From NCBI GenBank assembly GCA_904420025.1, contig CAJFTW010000001.1, positions 1 through 54,369 on the forward strand: DNA of 54,369 nt, in the 5' to 3' direction. The notes below the pieces were generated by a model, which was given only the letters and a program-made list of their open reading frames with translations, was not told the origin of the DNA and ran no database searches. The DNA comes from Candidatus Pseudolachnospira avium. Its GTDB lineage: Bacteria; Bacillota; Clostridia; Lachnospirales; Lachnospiraceae. Shown in pieces: positions 23,942 to 33,562 of the stretch. Both the position numbers and the translations under genes were made by a program. Position 1 is the first letter of the stretch. Every line of letters starts with the position of its first letter.

Positions 23942-24252
23942 AGGAAAGGCGGTGCCCGCCGCCGGTTTTGTTTGAGCAGCTGATGGAACAGGAATTGCCG
24001 GATGCGCTGCGGCAGGAAATCCAACGGGTCATGGAGATCAAAATGCGCTCCGGCGAGGGGGATGTCTATCCCCGAAGCCCCATCCTGCAGACCTTTCTTG
24101 AGGGGGAACTGATTCGCCAGAAGGAACTGGCGGACCGGCTTCCGGATGACCGGAAGGAGGACTGGGGGCCGTTGAATCAGGTATTTCTGCAGACGCTCCG
24201 GAGGGAAGAGGTATCCTGGGACAGCGGGTGTGGAGAGAAAAAAGGCAAATAG
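23845..24252 (+). pseudogene. C-terminal remnant of a second nucleotidyltransferase (YcgL/COG3541-like)
   Basis: In the +2 frame relative to the upstream gene, the sequence from about 23845 reads ANHTYCQYLQEEQVRYKKY, FYALRPLLAARYIEER and CPPPVLFEQLMEQELPD, ending at 24252. This is the C-terminal half of the COG3541 nucleotidyltransferase family. Its N-terminal nucleotidyltransferase domain is missing. The simplest reading is a deletion that fused two adjacent nucleotidyltransferase genes out of frame. A simple frameshift in one long protein is the alternative. An in-frame ATG at 23923 could still give a 109-residue product. Confidence 0.6.
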
Positions 24253-24269
24253 CGGAAAAGAGGAATCGT

Positions 24270-24974
24270 ATGAATCGGAATATAGCGGTAGACGGGCCCG
24301 CTGGGGCGGGCAAGAGTACGGTGGCCAAGGAGGTGGCCAAACGGTTGGGGCTGGTGTATGTGGACACCGGCGCCATGTACCGGGCCATGGCCATTTACTT
24401 TTTGGAGCAGGGCCTTTCCCCGGAGGACCAGGAAGGCATTACCCGGGCCTGCCGGGATGCGGAGGTGTCCATCGCCTACGAGAATGGCGTGCAGCAGGTG
24501 TATCTGGGCGGAAAAAATGTCACCGGCCGGATCCGGGAGGAGGCGGTGGGCAACATGGCCTCCCGGTCCTCGGTCTATCCGGCGGTGCGGGCGAAAATGA
24601 CCCAGCTGCAGCAGGCCCTGGCAGAGCGGACCCCGGTGATCATGGACGGCCGGGATATTGGTACGGTGGTGCTGCCCCAGGCAGCCCTGAAGATTTATCT
24701 CACCGCCAGCGCGGAGGAGCGGGCCCGGCGCCGGTTCCGGGAGCTGGCGGAGAAGGGGGAGGCCTGCGAGCTGGCAGACATCGAGCGTGATATCCGGGAG
24801 CGGGACCGGCGGGATATGAACCGGGAGACGGCGCCGCTGCGGCAGGCGGAGGATGCGGTGCTGGTGGACGCCACGGAGATGGACATTGAACAGGTGGTGG
24901 GCCGGATCCTGGAGCTGTACCGGGAACGGGTGCCGGAGGCAACGCAGGGACAGGCCGGCCGGAAGGGAGAATAG
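24270..24974 (+). CDS. cmk: cytidylate kinase
   Basis: 234 residues from the ATG at 24270 (AAGAGGAA upstream), giving the standard N-terminus NRNIAVDGPAGAGKSTVAK with a full P-loop. YVDTGAMYRA, MDGRDIGTVVLP (CMP binding) and the lid RARRRFRELAEKGE follow. It phosphorylates CMP and dCMP. The order cmk-ispH-rpsA is the conserved clostridial arrangement. Confidence 0.95.
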   Translation: MNRNIAVDGPAGAGKSTVAKEVAKRLGLVYVDTGAMYRAMAIYFLEQGLSPEDQEGITRACRDAEVSIAYENGVQQVYLGGKNVTGRIREEAVGNMASRSSVYPAVRAKMTQLQQALAERTPVIMDGRDIGTVVLPQAALKIYLTASAEERARRRFRELAEKGEACELADIERDIRERDRRDMNRETAPLRQAEDAVLVDATEMDIEQVVGRILELYRERVPEATQGQAGRKGE

Positions 24975-24975
24975 G

Positions 24976-25821
24976 ATGGAAGTGATTCTGGCTAAGACCG
25001 CCGGGTTCTGCTTTGGCGTCCGCCGGGCGGTGGAGACGGTGTACCAGCAGGTGGAGAAGGGAAATCTTCCTATTTATACGTATGGGCCCATCATTCACAA
25101 CGAGCAGGTGGTGGAGGCGCTGGCGGCCAAAGGAGTGCAGGTGGTAAACGGAGAGGAAGAACTGGAGCTGCTGCACCGGGGCACCATAATCATCCGCTCC
25201 CACGGCGTGGGCCGGGCGGTGCAGGAAAAGATGGAGGCCCAGGGGCTGACCGTGGTGGACGCCACCTGCCCTTTTGTGAAAAAAATACACCGGATTGTGG
25301 AGGAGGCATCCGCTGCCGGGGGCACGGTGGTGATTGTGGGGGACCGGAATCATCCGGAGGTCCAGGGAATTTGCGGCTGGTGCCACACAAAACCGTATGT
25401 TGTGTCTACATTAGAAGAAATTGACACAATCCCCCGTACAGGGAAACAGACCGTGGTGAGCCAGACAACATTTCACCACAAGAAATTTCAAGAACTAGTT
25501 GAAAAAATGACGGAAAAGGGTTATCATAGTAGTGTTGTGAACACAATTTGCAATGCTACACAGGAACGTCAAATGGAGGCGAAGACGATAGCCAAGGGCG
25601 TAGAGGCGATGATTGTGATTGGAGGCCGGAACAGTTCCAACACACAGAAGCTCTACGATATCTGTAAGGATGAGTGCAGCCATACTTACTTTGTACAGAC
25701 ACTCGTTGACTTGAAAACCCAATGTTTCCCTCATGTACGTAGCGTAGGTATCACAGCAGGGGCGAGCACCCCCAATAATATTATCGAGGAGGTTCATACT
25801 TATGTCAGAAGTAAGCTTTGA
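24976..25821 (+). CDS. ispH: 4-hydroxy-3-methylbut-2-enyl diphosphate reductase
   Basis: 281 residues from the ATG at 24976. The three Fe-S cysteines are in AKTAGFCFGVRRAVE (Cys12), VVDATCPFVKKIH and NTICNATQERQ, and GGRNSSNTQKL is typical. It makes IPP and DMAPP in the non-mevalonate pathway. In many clostridia IspH is fused to ribosomal protein S1; here it is separate, and its end overlaps rpsA by 20 nt. The second half, from about 25390, is clearly richer in A/T and uses different codons than the first half and its neighbours. Confidence 0.95.
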   Translation: MEVILAKTAGFCFGVRRAVETVYQQVEKGNLPIYTYGPIIHNEQVVEALAAKGVQVVNGEEELELLHRGTIIIRSHGVGRAVQEKMEAQGLTVVDATCPFVKKIHRIVEEASAAGGTVVIVGDRNHPEVQGICGWCHTKPYVVSTLEEIDTIPRTGKQTVVSQTTFHHKKFQELVEKMTEKGYHSSVVNTICNATQERQMEAKTIAKGVEAMIVIGGRNSSNTQKLYDICKDECSHTYFVQTLVDLKTQCFPHVRSVGITAGASTPNNIIEEVHTYVRSKL

Positions 25822-26896
25822 ACAATTACTGAATGAGGAAGGCTCATTGAATCAAATACGTACAGGAGCAGTGGTCAAGGGCACCGTGATCGGCGTGAAG
25901 GAAAACGAGATCAGTCTGAACATTGGCTACAAGGCGGACGGTATTGTGACCAAGAGCGAGTACACCAACGACTCTTCCGCGGACCTGACGCAGCTGGTCC
26001 ACGTGGGCGATGAGATGGAAGTAAAGGTTTTGAAGGTAAACGACGGTGAGGGCCAGGTTTCCCTGTCCTACAAGCGTCTGGCCCAGGACCGCAGCGCCAA
26101 GGAGCTGGAGGAGGCATTTGAAAACAAGACCGTCCTGAAGGCCAAGGTGACCCAGGTGCTCAACGGCGGCCTCAGCGTGATGGTCAATGGCATCCGTGTG
26201 TTTATCCCGGCCAGCCTGGTTTCGGACGGATATGAGAGAGATCTGAACAAGTATGCGGATCAGGAAATTGAATTTGTGATCATTGAGTTCAATCCCCGCA
26301 GGAGAAGAATCATCGGCGACCGCAAGCAGATTCTGGTGGAGCGCAAGGCCGCGGCCCAGAAGGCGCTGATGGAGCGGATTGAGGAAGGAATGATTGTCAC
26401 TGGCAAGGTGAAGAACCTGACGGACTTCGGCGCGTTCATTGATCTGGGCGGCGCAGACGGATTGCTGCACATTTCCGAGATGTCCTGGGGGCGGATTGAG
26501 AGCCCCAAGAAACTGTTTAAGGTGGGCGACGAGGTGGAAGCCTTTATCAAGGAGATCAAAGGCGACAAGATTGCCCTGAGCATGAAGTTCCCGGATAAGA
26601 ATCCTTGGCTCAACGCGGACGAAAAGTACGCGGCCGGGAATATTGTCACCGGCAAGGTGGCCAGAATGACTGACTTTGGCGCTTTCATTGAGCTGGAGCC
26701 CGGCGTGGATGCGCTGCTGCATGTATCCCAGATTTCCCGGGAGCATGTGGAGAAGCCTTCGGATGTGCTTTCCATTGGCCAGGAGATTCGGGCTAAGGTG
26801 GTGGACTTTAATCCGGAGGAGAGAAAGATCAGCCTCAGCATCAAGGCGCTGGAGCAGGAGGAGCAGGAAGGCTCCCAGGAGAATGATCCGGAGTAA
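25802..26896 (+). CDS. rpsA: 30S ribosomal protein S1-like, four S1 domains
   Basis: 364 residues. The ATG at 25802 follows GAGGAGGTTCATACTT inside the ispH end. Four S1 RNA-binding domains can be counted at about 18-87, 102-175, 193-262 and 278-350; the last two have the classic TDFGAFI signature. It binds mRNA and promotes translation initiation. Firmicute S1 proteins are shorter than the six-domain proteobacterial form. A weak GC hairpin (26923-26943) follows. Confidence 0.92.
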   Translation: MSEVSFEQLLNEEGSLNQIRTGAVVKGTVIGVKENEISLNIGYKADGIVTKSEYTNDSSADLTQLVHVGDEMEVKVLKVNDGEGQVSLSYKRLAQDRSAKELEEAFENKTVLKAKVTQVLNGGLSVMVNGIRVFIPASLVSDGYERDLNKYADQEIEFVIIEFNPRRRRIIGDRKQILVERKAAAQKALMERIEEGMIVTGKVKNLTDFGAFIDLGGADGLLHISEMSWGRIESPKKLFKVGDEVEAFIKEIKGDKIALSMKFPDKNPWLNADEKYAAGNIVTGKVARMTDFGAFIELEPGVDALLHVSQISREHVEKPSDVLSIGQEIRAKVVDFNPEERKISLSIKALEQEEQEGSQENDPE

Positions 26897-26975
26897 GGGC
26901 AAAACGGTACAGAAGGACACAGGGGCGGCTGGCAAGGCCGCCCTATGTTGTTGGTGGAACGGGCTGAAAAACTGC

Positions 26976-27004
26976 TTGAAATTTGGGGGATTTCACGGTA
27001 CACT
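26976..27004 (+). promoter_or_regulatory. sigma-A promoter of the lipoprotein-glyS unit
   Basis: -35 TTGAAA (26976-26981), 17-nt spacer, -10 TACACT (26999-27004). Confidence 0.6.
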
Positions 27005-27040
27005 ATACTAAGCCGCAGGATAGGATTAGGAGGAGAGCGT

Positions 27041-27700
27041 ATGAGAGCTGGAAAAAAGCTGCTGGCCGCAGTGGTTACGGGGATTTTAGCTGTGTCAGCA
27101 ATCGGCTGTGGATCCGTAAAATTTGATCCGCAGGAAAACAGTATTTTTGTAAAGGAAAACCGGACGGTGGTCAGCGCGGAGTTCGTCAGCATTGACAACA
27201 GTGAGTTTGATACGCCCCGGTATGATGAGAATGAAATGCGCACTTTCCTGGAGGATACGGTAAAGGAGTACAACCAGGAAACTTGTGGGGAGGAAGCGGC
27301 TTACGCGGATGATGCGGAAGGCGATCTGCGGGTATCGGTGGAAGAATTTTCCGTAGAGAACAATGTGGCGAAAGCCATTTTGAACTATGCAAGTGCCGAG
27401 GATTATCTGAGCTTCAACGGCACGGAGAATGAGGGCTGCCTGAAGGACCTGATCATTGGCACGGTTCAGAACGGCATAGATTCCGGGCTGGATTTCAGCG
27501 GTATGGTCAATGCGGAGGGCGCGGAGGTCAGCGCCGAGGACGTACAGGATGATTCAGATTATTGCCTGGTGGCGGTTACCGGGTCCACCCGCATGGTGGT
27601 AGACGGCAAGGTGCGGTATATGAGCGCTGGCGTTACCCTGGCAGATGAGAACACGGTGGTCACCAATGGGGATACCACGGTGTATGTTGTATTCCATTGA
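27041..27700 (+). CDS. lipoprotein of unknown function
   Basis: 219 residues from the ATG at 27041 (AGGAGGAGAGCGT upstream). Signal peptide with lipobox AIGC (Cys22). The mature part is acidic, with a predicted alpha/beta pattern (VVSAEFVSIDNSEFDTPRYD, MRTFLEDTVKEYNQE, NVAKAILNYASAEDYLSFNG). I do not recognise a named domain. It probably sits on the outer face of the membrane. It shares a promoter with glyS 34 nt downstream, with no evident functional link. Confidence 0.8.
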   Translation: MRAGKKLLAAVVTGILAVSAIGCGSVKFDPQENSIFVKENRTVVSAEFVSIDNSEFDTPRYDENEMRTFLEDTVKEYNQETCGEEAAYADDAEGDLRVSVEEFSVENNVAKAILNYASAEDYLSFNGTENEGCLKDLIIGTVQNGIDSGLDFSGMVNAEGAEVSAEDVQDDSDYCLVAVTGSTRMVVDGKVRYMSAGVTLADENTVVTNGDTTVYVVFH

Positions 27701-27734
27701 CGGGGAGAATAGAGAAAACAGAGGAGATTGAAAT

Positions 27735-29123
27735 ATGGAAAAGACGATGGACAAGATCGTAGCGCTGGCCAAGTCCCGGGGTTTTGTGTACCCGGGGTCG
27801 GAAATCTACGGCGGTCTGGCCAATACCTGGGATTACGGCAACTTAGGTGTGGAACTGAAAAATAATGTAAAGAGAGCTTGGTGGCAAAAGTTTATTCAGG
27901 AGAGCCCCTACAATGTGGGCGTGGACTGTGCTATCCTTATGAACTCCCAGACCTGGGTGGCCTCCGGCCATTTGGGCGGCTTCAGCGACCCGCTGATGGA
28001 CTGCCGGGAGTGCCACGAGCGGTTCCGGGCGGACAAGATTATTGAGGATTACTGCCAGGAAAAGGGCATTCAGCTGGAGGGCTCCGTGGACGGCTGGACC
28101 CAGGAGCAGATGAAGGACTTTATTGAGGAGCACCAGATTCCCTGCCCCACCTGCGGCAAGCACAATTTCACAGACATCCGCCAGTTCAACCTGATGTTCA
28201 AAACCTTTCAGGGCGTCACCGAGGATGCCAAGAACACCGTGTACCTGCGCCCGGAGACAGCCCAGGGAATCTTTGTAAACTTTAAGAATGTACAGCGGAC
28301 CTCCCGGAAGAAGGTGCCCTTTGGCATCGGCCAGATCGGCAAGTCCTTCCGGAATGAGATCACACCGGGCAACTTTACCTTCCGGACCCGGGAGTTTGAG
28401 CAGATGGAGCTGGAGTTCTTCTGCAAGCCGGACACGGACCTGGAGTGGTTTGCCTACTGGAAGGAGTTCTGCATTGGCTGGCTCCAGGCTTTGGGCATCA
28501 AACCGGAGGAAATGCGGGTCCGGGATCATGAGAAGGAGGAGCTCTCCTTCTACAGCAAGGCTACCACGGATATTGAGTTCCTGTTCCCCTTTGGCTGGGG
28601 TGAGCTGTGGGGGATTGCGGACCGGACGGACTATGACCTGACCCAGCACCAGAATGTCTCCGGTGAGGACATGGGCTATTATGACGACGAGCTGAAACAG
28701 AAATATATCCCTTACGTCATTGAGCCCTCCCTGGGGGCAGACCGGGTGACCCTGGCCTTCCTGTGCAGTGCTTACGACGAGGAGGCCATCGGCGAGAACG
28801 ATGTGCGGACCGTGCTCCATTTCCACCCGGCCCTGGCGCCGGTGAAGGTGGGGGTGCTGCCCCTCTCTAAGAAGCTGAACGAGGGGGCGGAGGCCATCTA
28901 CGCGGAGCTGTGCAAGTATTACAACTGTGAATTTGACGACCGTGGCAATATTGGCAAGCGGTATCGCCGCCAGGATGAGATCGGCACACCTTTCTGCGTC
29001 ACTTATGATTTTGATTCGGAGACGGATCATGCGGTGACGGTCCGGGATCGGGATACCATGGAGCAGGAGCGGGTGCCCATTGCCAAGCTGAAAGAGTACT
29101 TTGACGAGAAGCTGCGCTTCTAA
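27735..29123 (+). CDS. glyS: glycyl-tRNA synthetase (alpha2 type)
   Basis: 462 residues, the single-chain class II form. Motif 1 to 3 regions are visible: [20 protein letters not shown], the motif 2 segment [21 protein letters not shown], and motif 3 [14 protein letters not shown], with a C-terminal anticodon-binding domain ([12 protein letters not shown] onward). It charges tRNA-Gly. There is no T-box in the 34-nt gap before it. Confidence 0.95.
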   Translation: MEKTMDKIVALAKSRGFVYPGSEIYGGLANTWDYGNLGVELKNNVKRAWWQKFIQESPYNVGVDCAILMNSQTWVASGHLGGFSDPLMDCRECHERFRADKIIEDYCQEKGIQLEGSVDGWTQEQMKDFIEEHQIPCPTCGKHNFTDIRQFNLMFKTFQGVTEDAKNTVYLRPETAQGIFVNFKNVQRTSRKKVPFGIGQIGKSFRNEITPGNFTFRTREFEQMELEFFCKPDTDLEWFAYWKEFCIGWLQALGIKPEEMRVRDHEKEELSFYSKATTDIEFLFPFGWGELWGIADRTDYDLTQHQNVSGEDMGYYDDELKQKYIPYVIEPSLGADRVTLAFLCSAYDEEAIGENDVRTVLHFHPALAPVKVGVLPLSKKLNEGAEAIYAELCKYYNCEFDDRGNIGKRYRRQDEIGTPFCVTYDFDSETDHAVTVRDRDTMEQERVPIAKLKEYFDEKLRF

Positions 29124-29140
29124 ACAGTGAACAAAAAGTA

Positions 29141-29206
29141 AAGACTGTCATTCTGGGCTGGGGCGGGACGTTCACGTTCCGGTCCCCGGCCGGGATGGCA
29201 GTTTTT
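29141..29206 (+). terminator. terminator after glyS
   Basis: ACTGTCAT (29144-29151) pairs with ATGGCAGT (29195-29202, one wobble), extended by an inner GC-rich stem, and is followed by TTTTT. Confidence 0.7.
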
Positions 29207-29245
29207 CTGTAAAAGCCCCGGAGCGGGCCGGAACGGGAGGAAAAG

Positions 29246-29947
29246 ATGGGACTGCTGCACCATATCAAAGAGGAGTTCAATATTATCCGGGAGCGGGACC
29301 CGGCCATTAAAACGCCCCTGGAGGTGATCCTGTACCCCAGCTTCCGGGCTATGCTGTTTTACCGTGTGGCCCACAAGCTGTACCGGAGGAGGCATTATTT
29401 CCTGGCCCGGTGGATTTCCCAGCGGACGGCCCGGAAAACCGGTATTGAGATCCATCCCGGCGCCCGGATCGGCAAGGGGTTCTTTATAGACCACGGCCAC
29501 GGGGTGGTGATCGGGGAGACCACCATCATCGGAGACAATGTGACCTTGTTCCAGGGGGTGACCCTGGGCGGAACCGGAAAGGAAACCGGCAAGCGCCATC
29601 CCACCCTGGAGGACAATGTGATGGTCAGCACCGGCGCCAAGGTCCTGGGCTCCATCACCATCGGCGCCAACTCCAAGATCGGCGCCGGCAGCGTGGTGCT
29701 GAAGCCAGTGCCTCCCAACTCCACGGTGGTGGGCGTGCCGGGGCGGATTGTGAAGCGGAACAACGTGCGGCTTCCCCGGGAGGACATGGATCAGGTGCAT
29801 CTGCCGGATCCGGTGCGGATGGATATTGACCATCTGAAGGAGGAAAATGCTCTGCTGCGGAAATCGGTGGAGCGGCTGGAACAGAAAGTTTTGGGAAGAA
29901 TCGAACTGCCGGCGGAGCCGGAGGAGGAAATGGATGAAGATTTATAA
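29246..29947 (+). CDS. cysE: serine O-acetyltransferase
   Basis: 233 residues. The SATase N-terminal helix ([28 protein letters not shown]) is followed by a left-handed beta helix of hexapeptide repeats with [21 protein letters not shown] (catalytic Asp-His), [15 protein letters not shown] and [19 protein letters not shown]. The C-terminal 50 residues form a coiled coil ([21 protein letters not shown]) beyond the usual end. It makes O-acetylserine for cysteine synthesis. It overlaps cysS by 14 nt, linking cysteine supply with Cys-tRNA charging. Confidence 0.94.
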   Translation: MGLLHHIKEEFNIIRERDPAIKTPLEVILYPSFRAMLFYRVAHKLYRRRHYFLARWISQRTARKTGIEIHPGARIGKGFFIDHGHGVVIGETTIIGDNVTLFQGVTLGGTGKETGKRHPTLEDNVMVSTGAKVLGSITIGANSKIGAGSVVLKPVPPNSTVVGVPGRIVKRNNVRLPREDMDQVHLPDPVRMDIDHLKEENALLRKSVERLEQKVLGRIELPAEPEEEMDEDL

Positions 29948-31334
29948 TACGCTGACTAAGAAGAAAGAGGAATTTGTGCCCATTGAGCCGGGGAAGGTGC
30001 GGATGTATGTCTGCGGCCCTACGGTGTACAACCTGATCCATATTGGCAACGCCCGGCCCATGATCTTTTTTGACACGGTGCGCCGGTACTTTGAGCACAA
30101 GAACTATCAGGTCAACTACGTCTCCAACTTTACGGACGTGGACGACAAGATTATCAAGAAGGCCCAGGAGGAGGGGGTGGATTCCTCCGTCATCTCCCAG
30201 CGCTACATTGCCGAGTGCAAGAAGGACATGGAAGGTATGAACATCCGCCCGGCCACCACCCATCCCCTGGCAACCCAGGAGATTGACGGGATGATTGAGA
30301 TGATCTCCCAGCTCATTGACAAGGGCTACGCCTACGTGGTGGAGGACGGCACCGTCTACTTCCGGGTCCGGAAGTTTGCAGGCTATGGAAAGCTGTCCGG
30401 CAAAAACCTGGACGATCTCCGGTCCGGCAACCGGTCCCTGCTGGTCACCGGCGAGGACCAGAAGGAGGACCCCATGGACTTTGTGCTCTGGAAGCCCAAG
30501 AAGGAAGGGGAGCCCTACTGGGAGTCCCCCTGGTGCCAGGGCCGTCCGGGCTGGCACATTGAGTGCTCGGTGATGTCCAAGAAGTATCTGGGGGAGCAGA
30601 TTGACATCCACGGCGGCGGGGAGGACCTGGTGTTCCCCCACCATGAGAATGAGATTGCCCAGAGCGAGGCGGCCAGCGGCAAGGAGTTTGCCCATTACTG
30701 GATGCACAATGCCTTCCTGAACATTGACAATAAGAAGATGTCCAAATCCCTGGGGAACTTCTTTACGGTGCGGGACATCAGCGAGAAGTACGACCTGCAG
30801 GTGCTGCGCTTCTTCATGCTCAGCGCCCACTACCGCAGCCCCCTGAACTTCAGCGCGGATTTGATGGAGGCGGCGGGGAACGGCCTGGAGCGGATCCGCA
30901 ACGCGGCGGAGCGTCTGCGGGAGCTGGAGCAGACCGGAACCGATGGGGCCATGACGGAGGAGCAGAAGGCAGCGGCGGACGCCTTTGTGGAAAAGTTTGA
31001 CGCGGCCATGGACGATGATTTCAACACGGCGGACGCCATTGCCGCGGTGTTTGAGCTGGTCAGGTACGCCAACACCCAGGCGGCAGCCGGCATGGGCCGG
31101 GAGTACGCTGCGTATCTCTCCAAGACGCTGGTAACCCTCTGCGACATTCTGGGGATTGAGACGGAGCAGAAGGAGGAGCTGCTGGATGCGGATATTGAGG
31201 CGCTGATTGAGGAGCGCCAGGCAGCCCGGAAGGCCAAGAACTTTGCCCGGGCAGACGAGATCCGGAACCAGCTGGCCGCCAAGGGGATTTTGCTGGAGGA
31301 TACCCGGGAAGGGGTCAAATGGAGAAAGGCATAA
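29934..31334 (+). CDS. cysS: cysteinyl-tRNA synthetase
   Basis: 466 residues from the ATG at 29934, which sits in the cysE end and follows GAGGAGGAA. The Zn/class I signature is [19 protein letters not shown] (HIGN), with [10 protein letters not shown] and the KMSKS loop ([15 protein letters not shown]). The DALR-type anticodon domain and a C-terminal [21 protein letters not shown] helix complete it. It charges tRNA-Cys. It lies in one operon with cysE, mrnC and rlmB, the classic firmicute order. Confidence 0.95.
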   Translation: MKIYNTLTKKKEEFVPIEPGKVRMYVCGPTVYNLIHIGNARPMIFFDTVRRYFEHKNYQVNYVSNFTDVDDKIIKKAQEEGVDSSVISQRYIAECKKDMEGMNIRPATTHPLATQEIDGMIEMISQLIDKGYAYVVEDGTVYFRVRKFAGYGKLSGKNLDDLRSGNRSLLVTGEDQKEDPMDFVLWKPKKEGEPYWESPWCQGRPGWHIECSVMSKKYLGEQIDIHGGGEDLVFPHHENEIAQSEAASGKEFAHYWMHNAFLNIDNKKMSKSLGNFFTVRDISEKYDLQVLRFFMLSAHYRSPLNFSADLMEAAGNGLERIRNAAERLRELEQTGTDGAMTEEQKAAADAFVEKFDAAMDDDFNTADAIAAVFELVRYANTQAAAGMGREYAAYLSKTLVTLCDILGIETEQKEELLDADIEALIEERQAARKAKNFARADEIRNQLAAKGILLEDTREGVKWRKA

Positions 31335-31738
31335 GGGAGGCCTTTGGCCTCCCCCGCCGGGATCTCCGCACCTACTCGCCGCTGACACTGGCCTTTCTGG
31401 GGGACGCGGTGTATGAGCTGGTGATCCGGACCGTGATTGTGGAACAGGGCAGCCGGCCCCCCAAGGAGCTGCATCTGGCCAGCAGCCGCCTGGTCAAGGC
31501 GGAGACCCAGTCCCGGATGGCGGAAGCGCTGCAGGAGGAGCTGACGGAGGAGGAGCGGGCGGTATACCGCCGGGGGCGCAATGCCCACCCGGCCACTACC
31601 GCCAAGCATGCCACCACCGGCGACTACCGCCGGGCCACCGGATGGGAAGCCCTGATGGGCTATCTGTACCTGAGCGGCCGGCAGGAGCGGATGCTGGAAT
31701 TGATACAACAAGGCTGTCGTCTATTGGGAGAACAGTGA
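31319..31738 (+). CDS. mrnC: Mini-ribonuclease III
   Basis: 139 residues, overlapping the cysS end by 16 nt. It is an RNase III catalytic domain without a dsRNA-binding domain: LTLAFLGDAVYELVIRT carries the signature Asp. A late EALMGYLYLSG holds the second acidic residue. In Bacillus it matures 23S rRNA ends. The position after cysS and before rlmB is conserved. Confidence 0.92.
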   Translation: MEKGIREAFGLPRRDLRTYSPLTLAFLGDAVYELVIRTVIVEQGSRPPKELHLASSRLVKAETQSRMAEALQEELTEEERAVYRRGRNAHPATTAKHATTGDYRRATGWEALMGYLYLSGRQERMLELIQQGCRLLGEQ

Positions 31739-31742
31739 GTCC

Positions 31743-32624
31743 ATGAAAGAGAAAAGGTTTGCCGGGGGGCGGGGCGGTTCAGCGCCCCGCCCTGCCCGGT
31801 ATCAGAAGGAAAAACAGCGGAACAGCCGGCCGGCGCCCCGGGGAGACCGGGAGATGCGGGAGATTCCCCAGGGGGAAGACCGGGAGTCCGGCAAGATTGA
31901 GGGGCGCAACGCGGTGATTGAGGCATTCCGCTCCGGCCGGGTGATTGACAAGGTATTTGTCCAAGAAAACTGCCAGGACGGCCCCGTTCAGACGGTGCTC
32001 CGGGAAGCCAAAAAGCGGGACACCCAGGTGCGCTTTGTGTCTGGGGAGCAGCTGGATGAGATGTCGGAGACCGGCCGGCACCAGGGGGTTATTGCCCTGG
32101 CGGCGGCCTACGAGTACGCCACCGTGGAGGATATTCTGCGGAAGGCGGAGGAGAAGGGGGAGCCGCCCTTCGTGTTTCTGCTGGACGGCATAGAGGATCC
32201 CCACAACCTGGGGGCCATCATCCGTACCGCCAACCTGGCCGGGGCCCACGGGGTGATTATCCCCAAGAACCGGGCGGTGGGGCTCACCGGCACCGTGGCC
32301 CGCACCTCCGCTGGGGCCCTGAACTATACGCCGGTGGCCAAGGTTACCAACCTGACCCAGACTATGGAGGAGCTGAAGGGGAAGGGGCTGTGGTTTGTCT
32401 GCGCCGATATGGGCGGGGAGACCATGTACCGGCTGGACCTGAAGGGGCCCATTGGCCTGGTCATTGGCAACGAGGGGGATGGGGTATCCCGGCTGGTCCG
32501 GGAGCACTGTGATCTGGTGGCCTCCATCCCCATGCGGGGGGATATTGACTCCCTCAACGCCTCGGTGGCAGCCGGGGTGCTGGCCTTTGAGATTGTGCGC
32601 CAGAGAAGGGAGGCGGGACAGTGA
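31743..32624 (+). CDS. rlmB: 23S rRNA (guanosine-2'-O)-methyltransferase, SpoU/TrmH family
   Basis: 293 residues. A basic Arg/Gly/Pro-rich N-terminal tail (1-55) precedes the substrate-binding domain (EGRNAVIEAFRSGRVIDK) and the knotted SPOUT domain with LDGIEDPHNLGAIIRTA, IPKNRAVGLTGTVARTSAGA, GLVIGNEGDGVSRLV and IPMRGDIDSLNASVAAG. It probably methylates G2251 of 23S rRNA. The tail is longer than in E. coli RlmB. It overlaps the next gene by 4 nt. Confidence 0.92.
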   Translation: MKEKRFAGGRGGSAPRPARYQKEKQRNSRPAPRGDREMREIPQGEDRESGKIEGRNAVIEAFRSGRVIDKVFVQENCQDGPVQTVLREAKKRDTQVRFVSGEQLDEMSETGRHQGVIALAAAYEYATVEDILRKAEEKGEPPFVFLLDGIEDPHNLGAIIRTANLAGAHGVIIPKNRAVGLTGTVARTSAGALNYTPVAKVTNLTQTMEELKGKGLWFVCADMGGETMYRLDLKGPIGLVIGNEGDGVSRLVREHCDLVASIPMRGDIDSLNASVAAGVLAFEIVRQRREAGQ

Positions 32625-33562
32625 AGCGGACCATTTTGACAGCGATCCCGGTGAACGGCCGGCACAGAAGCCTGCTGCGGGAGGCGGCCGGGGACGAGAA
32701 TCTTCTGTTTGTGGACAGAAAAACTTTGACCCAGGAGCAGGTGGACCAGGCGGAGATTGTGCTGGGCAACATTCCGCCGCAGATGGTGCAGAAAGCCCAG
32801 AGGCTGCAGTGGCTGCAGCTGAACTCTGCCGGGTATGACGCCTACGCCCGGAAGGAGATCATGGGCCAGCGGATTCTCACCTGCTGCACCGGCGCCTACG
32901 GTCAGGCGGTTTCCGAGCACCTGTTTGCCATGCTGCTGGCTATGCAGAAAAAGCTGCCCCAATATCGGGACGACCAGCGCCGCCATGTGTGGGGCGATCA
33001 GGGCCCGGTGGTGTCCATAGCGGATTCCACCATCCTGGTTCTGGGCCTGGGGGATATTGGCAGCCATTTTGCCCGGCTGGCCCATGCCCTGGGGGCCCGG
33101 GTCATCGGCGTGAAGCGGACGCCGGAGGCCTGCCCGGAATACGTGGAGCAGGTGTGTGGGACAGCGGATATCCTGTCCCTGCTCCCCCAGGCGGATGCGG
33201 TGGTTTCCTTCCTGCCCAGTACGGAGGAAACCCGGAAAATAGCCGGCGCAGACTGGTTCCGCCGGATGAAGCCGGGGAGTTTTTTCCTCAACGGCGGGAG
33301 AGGGGATACGGTGGACACGGAGGCACTCTGCCAGGCCCTGCGGGAGGGGCAGCTGGCCGGAGCGGCCCTGGATGTGACGGACCCGGAGCCATTGCCGGCG
33401 GATCATCCGCTGTGGGACACGCCGGGGGTCTTTCTGACGCCCCATGTCTCCGGCGGTTATCACCTGCCGGTGACTTTGGACCGGGTGGTGGAAATCTGTG
33501 CGGACAACCTGCGGCGCTACCGGGCCGGGGAGCCGCTGCGGAACGTGGTGAGGTGCCTATGA
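32621..33562 (+). CDS. D-2-hydroxyacid dehydrogenase family protein
   Basis: 313 residues. The NAD-binding fold is LGLGDIGSHFARLAHALGARV, with the family residues FLNGGRGDTVD (Arg), DVTDPEPLPADHPLW (Glu) and FLTPHVSGG (His). It reduces a 2-keto acid or oxidises the 2-hydroxy acid; the substrate is open (glyoxylate, hydroxypyruvate or phosphoglycerate-like). ATG overlap with rlmB (ATGA-type) and with the small DUF6472 gene places it in the same operon. Confidence 0.88.
   Translation: MKRTILTAIPVNGRHRSLLREAAGDENLLFVDRKTLTQEQVDQAEIVLGNIPPQMVQKAQRLQWLQLNSAGYDAYARKEIMGQRILTCCTGAYGQAVSEHLFAMLLAMQKKLPQYRDDQRRHVWGDQGPVVSIADSTILVLGLGDIGSHFARLAHALGARVIGVKRTPEACPEYVEQVCGTADILSLLPQADAVVSFLPSTEETRKIAGADWFRRMKPGSFFLNGGRGDTVDTEALCQALREGQLAGAALDVTDPEPLPADHPLWDTPGVFLTPHVSGGYHLPVTLDRVVEICADNLRRYRAGEPLRNVVRCL

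Noticed and set aside
24228-24269. Earlier start for cmk at 24228
   Set aside because: It lies within the end of the nucleotidyltransferase remnant and adds residues absent from CMP kinases; 24270 has a ribosome binding site.
27701-29734. T-box before glyS or cysE/cysS
   Set aside because: The gaps are short (34 nt) or filled by a terminator. No T-box consensus (TGGNACCGCG) is seen.
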